DNA of 64,000 nucleotides, taken from the NCBI GenBank assembly GCA_964611435.1, contig CAZSXT010000007.1, positions 1 through 64,000 of the forward strand. Reading direction: 5' to 3'. The position numbers were made by a program, and so were the translations under genes. Under the pieces are notes generated by a model that saw nothing but the letters and a program-made list of their open reading frames with translations, made no database searches and was not told the DNA's origin. The stretch is from JAYPHU01 sp964611435. Lineage in GTDB: Bacteria > Pseudomonadota > Alphaproteobacteria > Rhodospirillales > UBA2165. Numbering within the stretch: position 1 is the first letter of the stretch; each line of letters opens with the position of its first letter. Below, piece by piece: positions 1-12,200 of this stretch.

Positions 1-3000
1 GTAATGGTGTAAGTGCTCGCGAAGGTTTCTGCCTCCAAACCTTCGCCCGTGATCAGGGTCAACGTAAGGGTGTCACCAACGACCGCCGTCGAGGCATCAA
101 AGTCCTCCGCGAACCGCAACTCAGCAACCTGCGACATGGGGTCAATAGCTGCCGTTCCGGCAACAAACACTGCAGTATCAACACCATCACCACCATCTAT
201 GACGTCATTCCCTCCCGCACCATCAAGAGTGTCATCGCCCAGGCCACCTGATAACTGGTCCACGCCCTCGCCGCCGGTTAATTGGTCGGCGCCATCATTT
301 CCAAAGAACACACCACCCTGATCTCCACCAAACAGGGTGTCGTTGCCGTCTGATCCAATGATGAGTGTATCTCCGATCGTATAGCTGGTCGGGTTCTCGA
401 CGCCATCATCGGTCAAATCTAATTCTACGTTAGTGAGCGGATCAGCGTCGTGGTTGACGACCGTAGCGGAGTAGACTTCGCCGTCACTCAAGCCAGTAAG
501 TCGGAGATCAAAGACGCCATCACTATCATCATCGATGAGTTTGGCGCCAGTCATTCGCCCCCCCATCACGAGGCTGTCAACGCCACCGCCCACAACAATT
601 GTATCATCGCCGCTGTCTACCAAGTAGGTGTCATTGCCGGCGCCACCCTGTAAATGATCATCGCCGGCACCACCCGCCAAACGATCGTCACCTGCGCCAC
701 CCGACAGAGCGTTATCTGCCTGATCGCCTGTTAGGAAATCGTCGCCAACACCACCAACGACGTTCTCGACGCCAGAAATCGTGTCCGAGCCGCTGCCCTC
801 ACTAATGGCAACACCCGTCTCAAGATTGACCGTGAGTGATGAAGTCTCATCGGCAAATGACACCGTGTCGATGCCCGCACCGCCCACTAAGGTGTCATTG
901 CCGCCCCGGCCGACCAAGGTGTCGTCGCCCGCGCCACCAGAAATCACGTTGGCGGCATCGTTTCCGCTGAGCACATCATTACCCGCGCCGCCGGTAAGAT
1001 TTTCAATGCCATCAAAGGTATCGCTCCCAGTATCCTGTCCTGTTGCGACGCCCGCCTCAAGATCCGCAACGACTGTGCTCGCTGCCCCAGCAAAGGATGC
1101 CGTGTCCAACCCATCGCCGCCAATCAACTGATCGTTACCCGCACCACCAACGAGGATGTCGCGGCCACCGCCTCCGACCAGTTGGTCATTACCCGTACCA
1201 CCGGTCAGAAGGTCGTTACCTGGATTGCCAAAAATTACGCCGCCGGCATCACTACTTTGTAGAGTATCAGCGGCGTCGGACCCAACGATGAGGGTCTCAC
1301 CAACGATGTACTCAACATCTCCATCAGTTGGGTCTATGTCGACATACCTGAGGGGATCCGTAGCATGATCCGCGACTGTCACCGACAGATCATTAACGCC
1401 ATCATTTATCTGGAAAACCAGATCGTCCGCGGTACCGTCGCCATCAGCATCCCTCAGGCTCACGTCGGTAATAGTACCGGTGACACTCAGCGTGTCATCA
1501 CCTCCGCCCACGTAAATGGTGTCATCGCCAAGCGATGTTAGGAAAACATCGTCACCAGCCCCGCCGTAAAGCAGGTCATTACCATCACCGCCATCGAGAA
1601 TGTCAGCGCCCTCATTCCCCAACAGTACGTCAGAAGCTGACCCGCCCGTCAGGTTTTCACCTGATGCTGAGCCTACGATTAGGGCACCATCTGCGCTAAA
1701 GGACCCATCCAATGTTTCGGTTAAGATATATTCCTGATCAACGACGCCGTCGCCATCATAATCAAAGCCAACCGAAGCTAGCGTCTCGGATGTATGACCA
1801 CGAACGGTCGCAGAATAAGTATTACCATCCGAAACAGCCTCGAAGGTCAAATCTGAGCCCGCCACTGAGGCTCCGCTCAACTGCCCAGACAGGATCAGTT
1901 GATCATCGCCCCCACCAACCACGATTTCATCATCACCAGAGGAGACAAAGTAAACATCGTCCCCTGCCCCGCCGAAGAGGAGATCGTCCCCACTGCCACC
2001 ATCGAGGATATCTGCGCCGGCATTGCCAAAAATGAGGTCATTGCCAGACCTGCCGATAAGGGTCTCCGCATCTGCCGTTCCGTCCATTCGTGTCGAAAGA
2101 CCGTCGGCGCGGGCCGTATATGTGTTTGTTCCTGCATCATAATCGATGAGCAGGCTGTAGTCGTCATACTCTGTGGCAGACGAATAAACCCGCAATGCGG
2201 AGAGAGGACTATTTGAGTGGTTCTCAACGGTGATGGAATGGTTGGAACCATCCGCATTCTTCGTTAACGACACGACTAAGTCATCATCAACCAACTCGAT
2301 TTGATTGATGCTATATTCGTGCGAAACCTTTAGCGTGTCATTTCCAGTGCCGGTGACAATAGTGTCATTTCCGCCGGATACGATATAGGTATCATCACCT
2401 GCGCCACCAGAGAGTAGGTTATTGCTGGCGTCGCCCTTGAGAGTGTCTCGGCCTGAGCCACCGACCACATTTTCAAAATTCGAAATCGTGTCCGTCCCCG
2501 ACAACTGACCTGTTGCCTGACCGGCGTCGAGATCGACGTCAACGCCCGCCGTGTCACCCACGAAACTCAGAGTGTCAACACCATCGCCACCGTCCAACAC
2601 ATCATTGCCAGTACCACCGGATACGACGTCATCTCCCATTTCACCATAAACGACATCGGCTCCACTACCGCCCGAGAGAGCATCATCATCATCACCGCCG
2701 AAAATTGTATCGTCGCCAGCGCCACCTACGACCTGATCGCTGCCAGCCCCCGTCCGGATGGTGTTGGCGTTGCCGTCGCCAATTACACTGTCACTGCCTG
2801 CACCGGTATCGACATTTTCAACGTTTGAGACTGCGTCATTGCCAGCCTCATTGCTAGTGACAACACCCGTCGCTAAATTGACCAGGACTGAAGTGGTTGC
2901 ATCTGAATAGTCAACCGTGTCACTGCCGGCACCGCCATCTATGAGGTCATCCCCCTCGCCACCAATCAGTACGTCATCTCCAGCGTCACCAGACAACTGA

Positions 3001-6000
3001 TCGACACCGGCGCCGCCTCGCAGGGTGTCGTTACCCGTGTCACCCAAAAGAATATCACTAGCACTGCCACCTATCAGACTGTCGTCACCGGTGGAGCCGA
3101 CGACCAGAGCGTTCTGCGTGCCATCGCCAACCGTTAGCGAGAACACCTCCGTCGTTCCATCGCCGTCGAGGTCCAATTCCACAGAAGCAAGCGGCGCATT
3201 GGCTTGATCTAAAATTGTTACCGTATAATCGGAAATGAAATTGGCTTTGAATGTAAGGTCTAGGTTGCCGTCATTGTCGACGTCTACAGATGAGACGCTG
3301 ATGAGCGATCCAAGCAACTTGAGGCTGTCATCGCCGCCACCAGTGTCGATCGTAATCTCCCCTGCCGAGGCAACATAGAGGTCATTACCTAACCCACCAA
3401 ATAACTCGTCGGTTCCTCCACCGCCGTACAGGGTGTCATTGCCAGCACCTGCATAAATCTCATTATTCCCCGAAGATCCACGAATTATGTCGTTACCACT
3501 GCCGCCAATGATGTTCTCGATGCCAACAAGACTATCATTTCCGACATCGGCACCACTTGCTACACCCTGAGTCAGATTGACCGAAACAGAAGCCGAAGTC
3601 TGACTGTAATCTATTGTGTCAGTGCCTGATCCGCCATCCAAACGGTCATCTCCAGCCCCACCGGTTAATGTGTCATCGCCGGCATGTCCAAAAAGCCGAT
3701 TGTCACCGTCGTCGCCAATAAGAACATCATCACCATCGCCGCCACGTACCCGCTCTATACCACTTAGCGTATCGGATCCAATATCAGAGCTTGAAGCAGT
3801 GCCAGTTTTCAAATTAACGCTGAGGTCTGCCGAATTGCCTCGGTAATCAACTGTGTCTATGCCATCTCCACCTACAATGACGTCATTCCCGGCATCGCCA
3901 ATAATTCGGTCGTTTCCGCCACTCCCAAAGATGCGATCATTGGCATCGCCACCAGTCAACACTTCGGAGGCAGATGTCCCGGCTACCAAGGTCAGAACAT
4001 CACCACTCGCAGAGTAAGTATTCGTCGATGAGTTGTATGTGACGGCCAAGGAGTAGTCGCTGTAATTACTCTGATCTGCATAGATACGCACCGTCGACAG
4101 GGGCTCGGTAGCATGAGCCTGGATGGTTACCAGATGATCATCCGAGCCGTCGTTGAGCGTAAGCGTGAGCGTTCCGGCTTCGGTATCTAACTCCATACCC
4201 GCCAAATCATAGCCTGCGGGAATGTCCAGGCGATCCGTCCCGCCGCCGGTAATGATCGTATCGTCGCCATCGGAAGCCACATAAACGTCGTTGCCGGCGC
4301 CACCATCAAGAACATCGTTGCCGGCGCCGCCATCTAAAGTATCGGCGCCAGAACCGCCAATTAGCTGATCGCTGCGGTATCCGCCTGATAGAACGTCATC
4401 ACCTTCGTTCCCGATAAACACTGCGCTGACGTCGGGATCACTGGCCGTAATCGTGTCCGCGGCTTGAGATCCGATGAGAAGGGTTGAGCCAATTTCAAAT
4501 GTGTCTTTTGTTCCGTCCCCATCCAAATCCAGTTCGACAAAAGTCAGAGCATTTTCGGCATCGGCGGCATGATCAATCACCGTTGCCGTATACGTTTGGT
4601 CATTATAGTTACCAGTAAATTCCAGATCATTGACCTGCCCGTCACCATCGAAATCAACTAGAGTAACGCTATCGAGAAGGCCGGAAAGCCTCAACGAATC
4701 AGCTCCTCCCCCAACCTCAATTTGATCATCTCCCGCATCGACAAGATAACGGTCATTGCCAGCACCGCCCGCCAGGAAGTCATCACCGCCACCGCCCGAA
4801 ATGTTGTCGTTGCCATCGTTACCAAGAAGAACATCATTGCCACCCGCACCCAAAAGCGCATCGTCTCCCGACGAACCACCCACAATGGTCGGGATGTCCG
4901 TTGTCGCGCGGTAAAGTGTCTGAGCACCTAGTTGTATGACGCTGACACTCAATCCGTATTCCTCATACGCACTGTGGTCACTGGCCGTATAAATCCGAAT
5001 TGTGGAGAGTTGGTCCGTCAGGTGGTTATCAACCGTAACGGTGTGCTCAGTGCCGGCCTTATCTACGACCAGGGTTAAATCACCCGTCTCTGTGTCGACC
5101 GAGAGAGAGACTGGCTCATACCCAAAAGAGAGATAAAGGGCATCTGTACCACCGCCCGTTAGAATGACATCGTCACCATCCGTCGCCCAAAATACGTCGT
5201 CACCGAACCCTCCATCCAGGGTGTCATCACCACTACTTCCTTTAAGGACGTCGTCTCCCGAACCCGTGACAACTTTCTCGATCCCCGACAAGGTATCACT
5301 GCCTACATCCGTGCCCGAGACTGTGCCCGCACCCAGGTCAACGCTGACAGTCGAGGTCACTTCGTCATAGCTTGCGGTATCTAATCCGTCACCACCGACG
5401 AGTACATCATTGCCGCCACGACCGCGTAATACATCATCACCCTGACCGCCATCGAGCCGGTTTACGCCACCGTCACCACTTAGCGTGTCGTCAAAGCCTG
5501 TGCCCTGAACATTCTCAATGGCCGTCAGCGTGTCATTGCCGCTACCTTCGCCGACTGCCGTTCCCGCATCTAAGTCGACCTCAACGGATGTTGTTGAATT
5601 TTCATAGGTTGCCGTGTCAGTCCCCGTCCCACCTGCTAGGAAATCATTACCAAGGCCACCATCAAGAATATCGTTGCCGGCACCACCACTGAGTTGGTCT
5701 CCAGCAGAGCCGCCAATCAGCTTGTCACCCTCATCACCACTTATGAGAAGCGTCGGCGCCGTTTGCGCGCTCGCATCGATTTCCGCAGGATCCACTGACG
5801 TGTCCCGAGCGGTTTGCACAAGAAGGTCATCAAATTCAGTCTCATCTCGGTAAACGCGGAGACTGAATGTGGCACCAACGCTGCCATCGCTTTTAAGCGT
5901 TACGCTATGGTCGGAATTGTCAGAGATCTTGGTCAGATTAAGCTTCAAGCCGCCACTGACGGATTCTGTATTCTTGATCTGATAATCGGCACGAATGACA

Positions 6001-6184
6001 ACACGATCAACGCCATCGCCGTAAGTAACGACGTCGTCACCATCAGAAATCACGACCGTGTCGTTTCCACTACCACCATCAATCGTATCGTCACCAGCAC
6101 CGCCCGTGATTGTATCCGCACCAGCGTTACCATCGATGATGTCGTCACCCGAACCACCAACGATGTCATCATCGCCATCCGCAC
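1..6184 (-). CDS. Giant RTX protein, continuation left of the gap, partial at window edge
   Basis: This is the same gene as the preceding entry, read on across the gap. In the frame whose codons begin at 6182 I checked every triplet down to base 3 and found no stop, so about 2,060 codons are open and the protein continues beyond the window. The sequence is RTX nonapeptides (GGxGxDxLx type, for example GGSGDDIIDG beside the gap) grouped in blocks, alternating with beta segments of the form YxATVxNHAxDPLxxVELDxDGDG. These segments recur about every 430-450 bp. There is no C-terminal secretion signal in view because the end lies outside. The frame differs from the N-terminal part only because the gap was padded to 100 N; the missing length must be a multiple of three. 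A separate gene is unlikely since the repeats on both flanks are the same kind and no start with a ribosome site is seen. Confidence 0.85.
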
Positions 6185-6284
6185 NNNNNNNNNNNNNNNN
6201 NNNNNNNNNNNNNNNNNNNNNNNNNNNNNNNNNNNNNNNNNNNNNNNNNNNNNNNNNNNNNNNNNNNNNNNNNNNNNNNNNNNN
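6185..6284. other. Scaffold gap of 100 N
   Basis: Exactly 100 undetermined bases sit inside the RTX array of the giant gene. The flanks are near-repeats of each other: 6106-6160 and about 6310-6360 both read as consecutive GGxGxD units. Collapse of tandem repeats is the likely cause of the break. One leftover base on the right and two on the left mean the true missing length is a multiple of three if the gene is intact, so 100 is a placeholder. Confidence 0.98.
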
Positions 6285-9200
6285 AGATCGCGGTGTCAGC
6301 ACCGGCACCACCCGTGATCGTATCGTCACCAGCACCGCCATCGATGATGTCGTCACCCGCGCCTCCATCAAGGCGATTATTCCCCGCGTCGCCAACCAGA
6401 CTATCGTCACCTTCGCCACCGACGACATTTTCGAACCCTGAAATCGTATCGGCTCCGCTATCCACACCCTCTGCAGTTCCAGTGTCGAGATCGACCGAGA
6501 CATCACTTGTTGTTCCGGCAAAAGTGACTGTATCGGAGCCTGCTCCTCCGCTCAGAACATCATCACCTCCACCACCGCCAATAGTATCGTTGCCTGCTCC
6601 GCCCGACAGGGTATTAGCATCTTCGTTACCGACAAGAGTATCGTTACCTGCGCCTCCGACAATATTTTCAATACCTTTGAGGGTATCGCGTCCAGCTGTT
6701 GAACCCGTTGCCGATCCGGTCTCCAGGTTGGCATTAACACCATCACTGAAATCACGAAAACTTACAGTATCATCGCCAGCCCCACCATCAATGGCATCAT
6801 CTCCGCGACCTCCGGAAATAACGTCATCACCGCCATAGCCGTAAATAACGTCATCAAACCGGCTTCCCCCGATCTCATCGGAGCCATCAGTACCGATAAT
6901 TATTGTATTTGTTGAACTGCTACCGGCATCGAGGCTGCTTGCCAGTTGGAACCGCTCATCGCTATCAACAGTGCCGTCCTTATCAGAATCAAATTTTACG
7001 ATATCAACGGCATCGGTTGTTTGGTTTAAAACCGTAACCGAGTGCAAGACGGCATCATCGGAGGTCGTAAACGTAAATTCGAGATCGTTGTTAAAATCTC
7101 CGCCGTCAGCGTTCACATACTGAATAGTCTCGATGTACTGTCCATCCTGGAACGCGAGGGTATCAACACCACCGCCGGCCACGATGGTATCTGCACCGCT
7201 GGAGGCCCTAAAGATGTCGTTTCCAAGTCCACCGTCCAGCACATCATCACCGTCGCCACCATCAATGGTGTCATCTCCGGTACCTGCATAAATCGTATCG
7301 CTTCCCTCGCCGCCAAAAATGACATCATCATTCTCGGTAGCCGCCATAACTACCAAATCGGCGGTCTTTTGAACGGTTTGGCTGCCATCTGAGACGCTGT
7401 AGGTAAACTCAAATGTCTGGCTCGTTCCCGCCGCCAGAAAATCGGATGCCGCTGAATAAGTATAAGTGCCATTCGGAGAAACCGAGAGAGTCCCCGAGGA
7501 TGGCGCATTGACAAGACCGAATGTCAGCGCGTCACCGTCAACATCACTGCCTATAAGCTTTCCACTAACAACGGCATCTTCGATGCCAAGAATTTTGGTC
7601 GTCTTCGCTTCAGGCGCATCGTTCACCGCGGCAACATCAATACTTACTGCTGCTATTGCCTGGTTTCCATCGTCGTCCTGAACAGTATAGGTAAAAGTAT
7701 CCAAGCCATTGAAATCGGCGTTATCAGAATCCGGCCCGTAAGTTAGAGAAGTGATATTACCATCGCCGTCTTTCGTGGCAGACAACTCTCCAAATTTTGC
7801 CGACGTCACCGAAACGATCTTGAGAGAAGCGTTACTTTGCTGGAAGTCAAAGTCATTGGCCAATAGCGAGCTCGCGTTGATCGTTAGGCTTGCACCTTCA
7901 TTGACGGTCTGGACATCGCCAACAAGGATCGGCTTTACATCTCCTACAGTAATTCGGGCGTCCGAGAATTCGAGCGTTTCAATTCCAGTAAGCGTATCTG
8001 TGCCATCCGCACCATCGCTGTCGTGAGTGACTGTTATTGAGCCATTTTGATTTGTTGTAATTGTGTAGGCATTGAAAGCGTCTGAATAAACGGCGGCATC
8101 CTCACCTAGCCCGCCGTGGATCGTGTCATCACCGGCACCACCCGTAATATAATCATCGCCAGCAAGCCCCGAGATAGAATCATCACCAGCAAGGCCGGTA
8201 ATGATATCACCCCCCGAGGAACCTTTGAGATTCGTATCATTTCCAGATGTGCCCGCAATCTCACTGATAGCACCCAACACAATCGTCTGATCTGCAAAGA
8301 CGAGTTTTTCGACGCCGCTTACTTCGTCGATGCCGTCGACACCCGTTTTGTCAAATACGATCGTCGTGCCACTTGCCTGAGTGAGAACAGCATAGTTGGA
8401 TTTGACACCACTATAGACCGCTGTATCGGTCCCATATCCACCCAGCAACACATCGTTACCAGCGCCACCGATCAGCTGGTCATCCCCGGCCTGGCCCTCG
8501 AGGCGGTCATTCCCTCGCATACCCCGCAGGGTATTATCGGCAGCATTGCCGGAGAAGGTATCGGCGCCGTCTCCACCGATCGCGTTCTCGATTGTTGTGT
8601 CGCCGTCGATAATCATCGACAGATCTCCGACAGAACTCACTGCGCTTGGCGTCAGATCGACATCGACGGCGCTGGTCATTGCCGCGAAATTTAAGGTGTC
8701 GTTCCCAGCAACATCTTCAATTGTATTACGCGCCGCATCGGTACCAAGTGTGTTCCAGTCATCGGTGAAAATATAATTGGTATCAGTCGTCGCGAGATCG
8801 CCTAGAAGATTGATGGACCAGCTATCAAGCGTACCAACATCACCCGTTTCCGTATCCGTAACCGTAAGCGTCCAGTCACCATTTGATGTCTCGCCCCAGA
8901 ACTGAACACTATCAAAAGCAAAATCGAGTGACCCGGCCCCCTCGTACTGTCCGTTCAATGCGCGGTTCAGGAGGGTGCTGGTGGTTCCACTTGGTGACGT
9001 AATTTCGATTAGTAAGTCACCAATGAATTCATGGGTGAGCTGAACGTTAACCTCAACATGGTCAATGCTCATTTGATCTCCGGACACGGTAATTGTGTCG
9101 GAGATACTGCCGCCATCTGTTATGTTGGCGCCGACCGTTTCGACCGCTGATGATGATGTCACCAAGTTGTCGTAGGTAGATTGCTGTGACCATGTCTCCG

Positions 9201-12200
9201 CGAGACGCACGGCCGCGTGAGCATCTACAATCCCGAAGCCGTATTGATCCGTAAATGTCAACCCACCGCCATTTGAGCTTCCCGCAGCGTTACTGCTCCA
9301 TATGTTTCCGGTTGGGTTTGAAGCGGAATAAGCAAAAATTTCCTGAACATCGCGATAACCAAGATCAGGATTGGCCTCGAGCATGAGAGCTGCGACACCA
9401 GAAACGATGGGGGCCGCTGCTGAGGTCCCACTAAAGGCGTCGAAGTAATCGCCTACAGAGAAGCCCGCTTGGCCCGAGAGATCGGCGGTAACAATATCCT
9501 CTCCAGGAGCCGATAGAAGGATTGAAGATCCTGCCGAGGTAAATGCAGATGCACTCCCAAAGAGACCAACAGAGCCAACCGAAATTGTTTCATGGGTACT
9601 GGAGAAGCTGTGGTAGTTGCTACTGTCACCACTTTCACCATAGTTACCGGCAGCAAAAACGATAACCGTGCCGAGGCCTTCCCGGCCGGCATCGACAGCA
9701 TCCGTTATCTCTTTAAAGAATTCTGCCGATTTAAGTTCGTTTTTATTGTCGGTGAACGCCGCGCCATACGTCCAACTGTTGTTGACGATGTCGACATTCG
9801 CCATCTGCCCCAAAACAGTTTCCGTTTGACTAACACTCGCCTCAAACCCAAAGCCCATGCGGAACATGGCCAAAGAGGCTCCGTGGGCGACACCGACAAT
9901 ATCGCCACCACCGAGAGAACCAGCCATAACGCCGGCGACCGCTGTTCCGTGGAAATCATCAAGGCCATCAGAGATTGGATCGTCAGCACCAAGGCCCAGT
10001 ATTCCATCGAGGGCATCATAATCTATTGAAGTCTCGTAATTTCCGACAATATCGGCATGCGTATAGTCTATGCCGTCATCAATAATTCCTAATGTGACAC
10101 CGAGCCCCGAATACTCGTCCCAGACGGTTTCGATATCAATGTCAACACCACCCAACGCTGCGTTCGGATTACTGAGATACCATTGCGACCCATAACCATC
10201 ATCATCGGGCACCATTGCCGTAGTTGGCCCCGCCAACCCGTCGCCAGCATCAAATCCACGTAGTTCCTTGTCAGAGAGAATGGTGACGTCACCAAACTCG
10301 GACGCCGGCATACCCATAGGATCCAGAGATTGGGAGAGGGCTAGGCCTGTTTGGGCGCCTGCATTGCCAACCTCGGAGTCGAGGGCATCCCCATAAATAA
10401 CATCGTCACCAGCTCCACCTGTTAGTGTGTCTGAGCCATCACCGCCAATAACAAGGTCATCACCACCACCAGCATCAATTGTATCGCCGGCGCCACCGCC
10501 ATCAATAACGTTGTCGCCCGAATCACCAGTGATGTCATCAACGAAGCCACCACCCGTTACATTTTCAATCCCAGTGACCGTATCGGTGTCAGAGCCAACA
10601 GATGCAGTGCCATCTGCTAGGTTTACTGTCGCACCGGCATCAAGTGCTGAAAGGCTGAGGGTATCGGTCCCCTCGCCGCCATCAATTGTATCGGCACCTG
10701 TCCCCATCTGAATGGTGTCATCGCCAGCGCCACCATCGACACTGTCATCACCAGCACCTCCAACAAGCAAATCATTGTTGGCGCTACCGATAAGGGTATC
10801 TGTTCCTGAACCACCAACAACCAGGGTATCGTTTGTCGAGGTGCTTGCGTCGCCAGTTGTATTAACCGAGAAGACTTCCGTAGCTGCATCGATTTCGCCG
10901 TCGCCATCGAGATCCATCTCAACCGTATTGATTGGCGATGCTGCATGATCATCAACCGTAATGGACACTGTTTCAGCTGAGGCTGCAGCATCGTCTGGAT
11001 CGGTGTACTCGGCCGATATTACAAGGTCATCACCACTAACTGAGGCAGAAACAAAATTGAAATCCTCGCCAAGAATGAGCCCATCATCGCCTCCACCAGT
11101 CGAAATCGAGATCCCGCCGGTGCCCGGCCCACGGACTTCTATTCGATCGTCTCCTGCACCTCCTCGAATAACTTCGGTGTTTTCTATTGCAATTTCATTA
11201 TTGCCGGAACCGTCAAGAATTAGGGTGTCCGTTCCTGCACCACCATCGAATGCATCTCCGGATACAGCACGACCACTCAAGGTTAGAGCATCGTCTCCTG
11301 ACGCACCCTTCAAAATCTCTTGGACAACCGCATCAAGCGTGACCGTTTGCGCCCCCCCAGCCAGAGTCACTTCGCTCGTTGGCAGCGTGCCCGTTACCTC
11401 AATAATTGCGGTCGCTTCGCTTGTTCCGCCCTGAGGGTCAGTAACCGTATACTTGAAGGTATCTATGAGGGTTTGGTTATTTCCCAAACCATCGAAGGCG
11501 GTCGAAGTCGTTGGATCATATTCAAATGTGCCATCACTAGAGATTGTGACTGTGACACCGTTTGAGCTGACAACATCTCCAGCGATCACTTCTAGGCTGC
11601 TTTGATCACTCGTATCAGGATCCGAGTCGTTCGCAAGAAGACCGCCCGCAGCCTGATCAACACTTAGCGCACTCCCCTTGAACGCAGAGTACCTCTCCGC
11701 ACTCGCAACAGGAGCATCATTGGTTCCTGTCACAGTCATTGTAATCGTCGCCTCATTGGAGACCGCACCACCAACATCGCGGATAGTATAGGTAACGGTG
11801 TCCGTCATCGTCTCGCCGACGCCAAGGGACTGAAATGCCTCAACACCTGAGGGGTCGTATAAAACTTCGCCATCTATGATCGAGACGGTTGCACCATTTG
11901 CTGAAGTCGCCGAGTTAATAATCAGCGTGTCGACAGTATCCACCAGGTCGGCATCTGTATCATTTGCCAGAACGTCAATGCTGACTGCGTCACCATCTTC
12001 GACAACCTGAACGGGTGTTGTCTCGTTGACGGCATCGGGACGGTCATTCGCGCCACTCACCGTCACATTTACCCGAGTTGCCGCGATGCCAGGAATGCTG
12101 ACGTCTGCTGTTAACGGTCGACTGGAATCTTCTGACGCCTGCGTAGTGGCCGCTCTCGCCACGACCGCCGAAGTGGTTTTCGAAGTGATCGTGAGACCAC

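Larger units (their letters stand above)
1..7350 (-). repeat. RTX array with 430-450 bp super-repeat
   Basis: RTX clusters alternate with a beta segment recognisable by an HxxxxLxxVxxDxDGDG core. Copies lie near 430, 1370, 1800, 2220, 3195, 4120, 4575, 5030, 5890 and 7035, with one more at 10935 upstream of the protease. Spacing is about 420-455 bp where copies are adjacent, and about twice that where a copy is missing or diverged. Each segment is followed by a TLLIGSxxxDTL restart of the RTX run. Confidence 0.75.

Noticed and set aside
6169..6184. A stop codon directly left of the N gap as the end of the giant protein
   Set aside because: It arises only if the gap is exactly 100 bases; the adjacent frame continues with perfect RTX repeats for over 6 kb.
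1..7350. CRISPR array from the regularly repeated short motifs
   Set aside because: The repeats are 27-bp coding units for GGxGxDxxx without unique spacers, and they are in an open frame.
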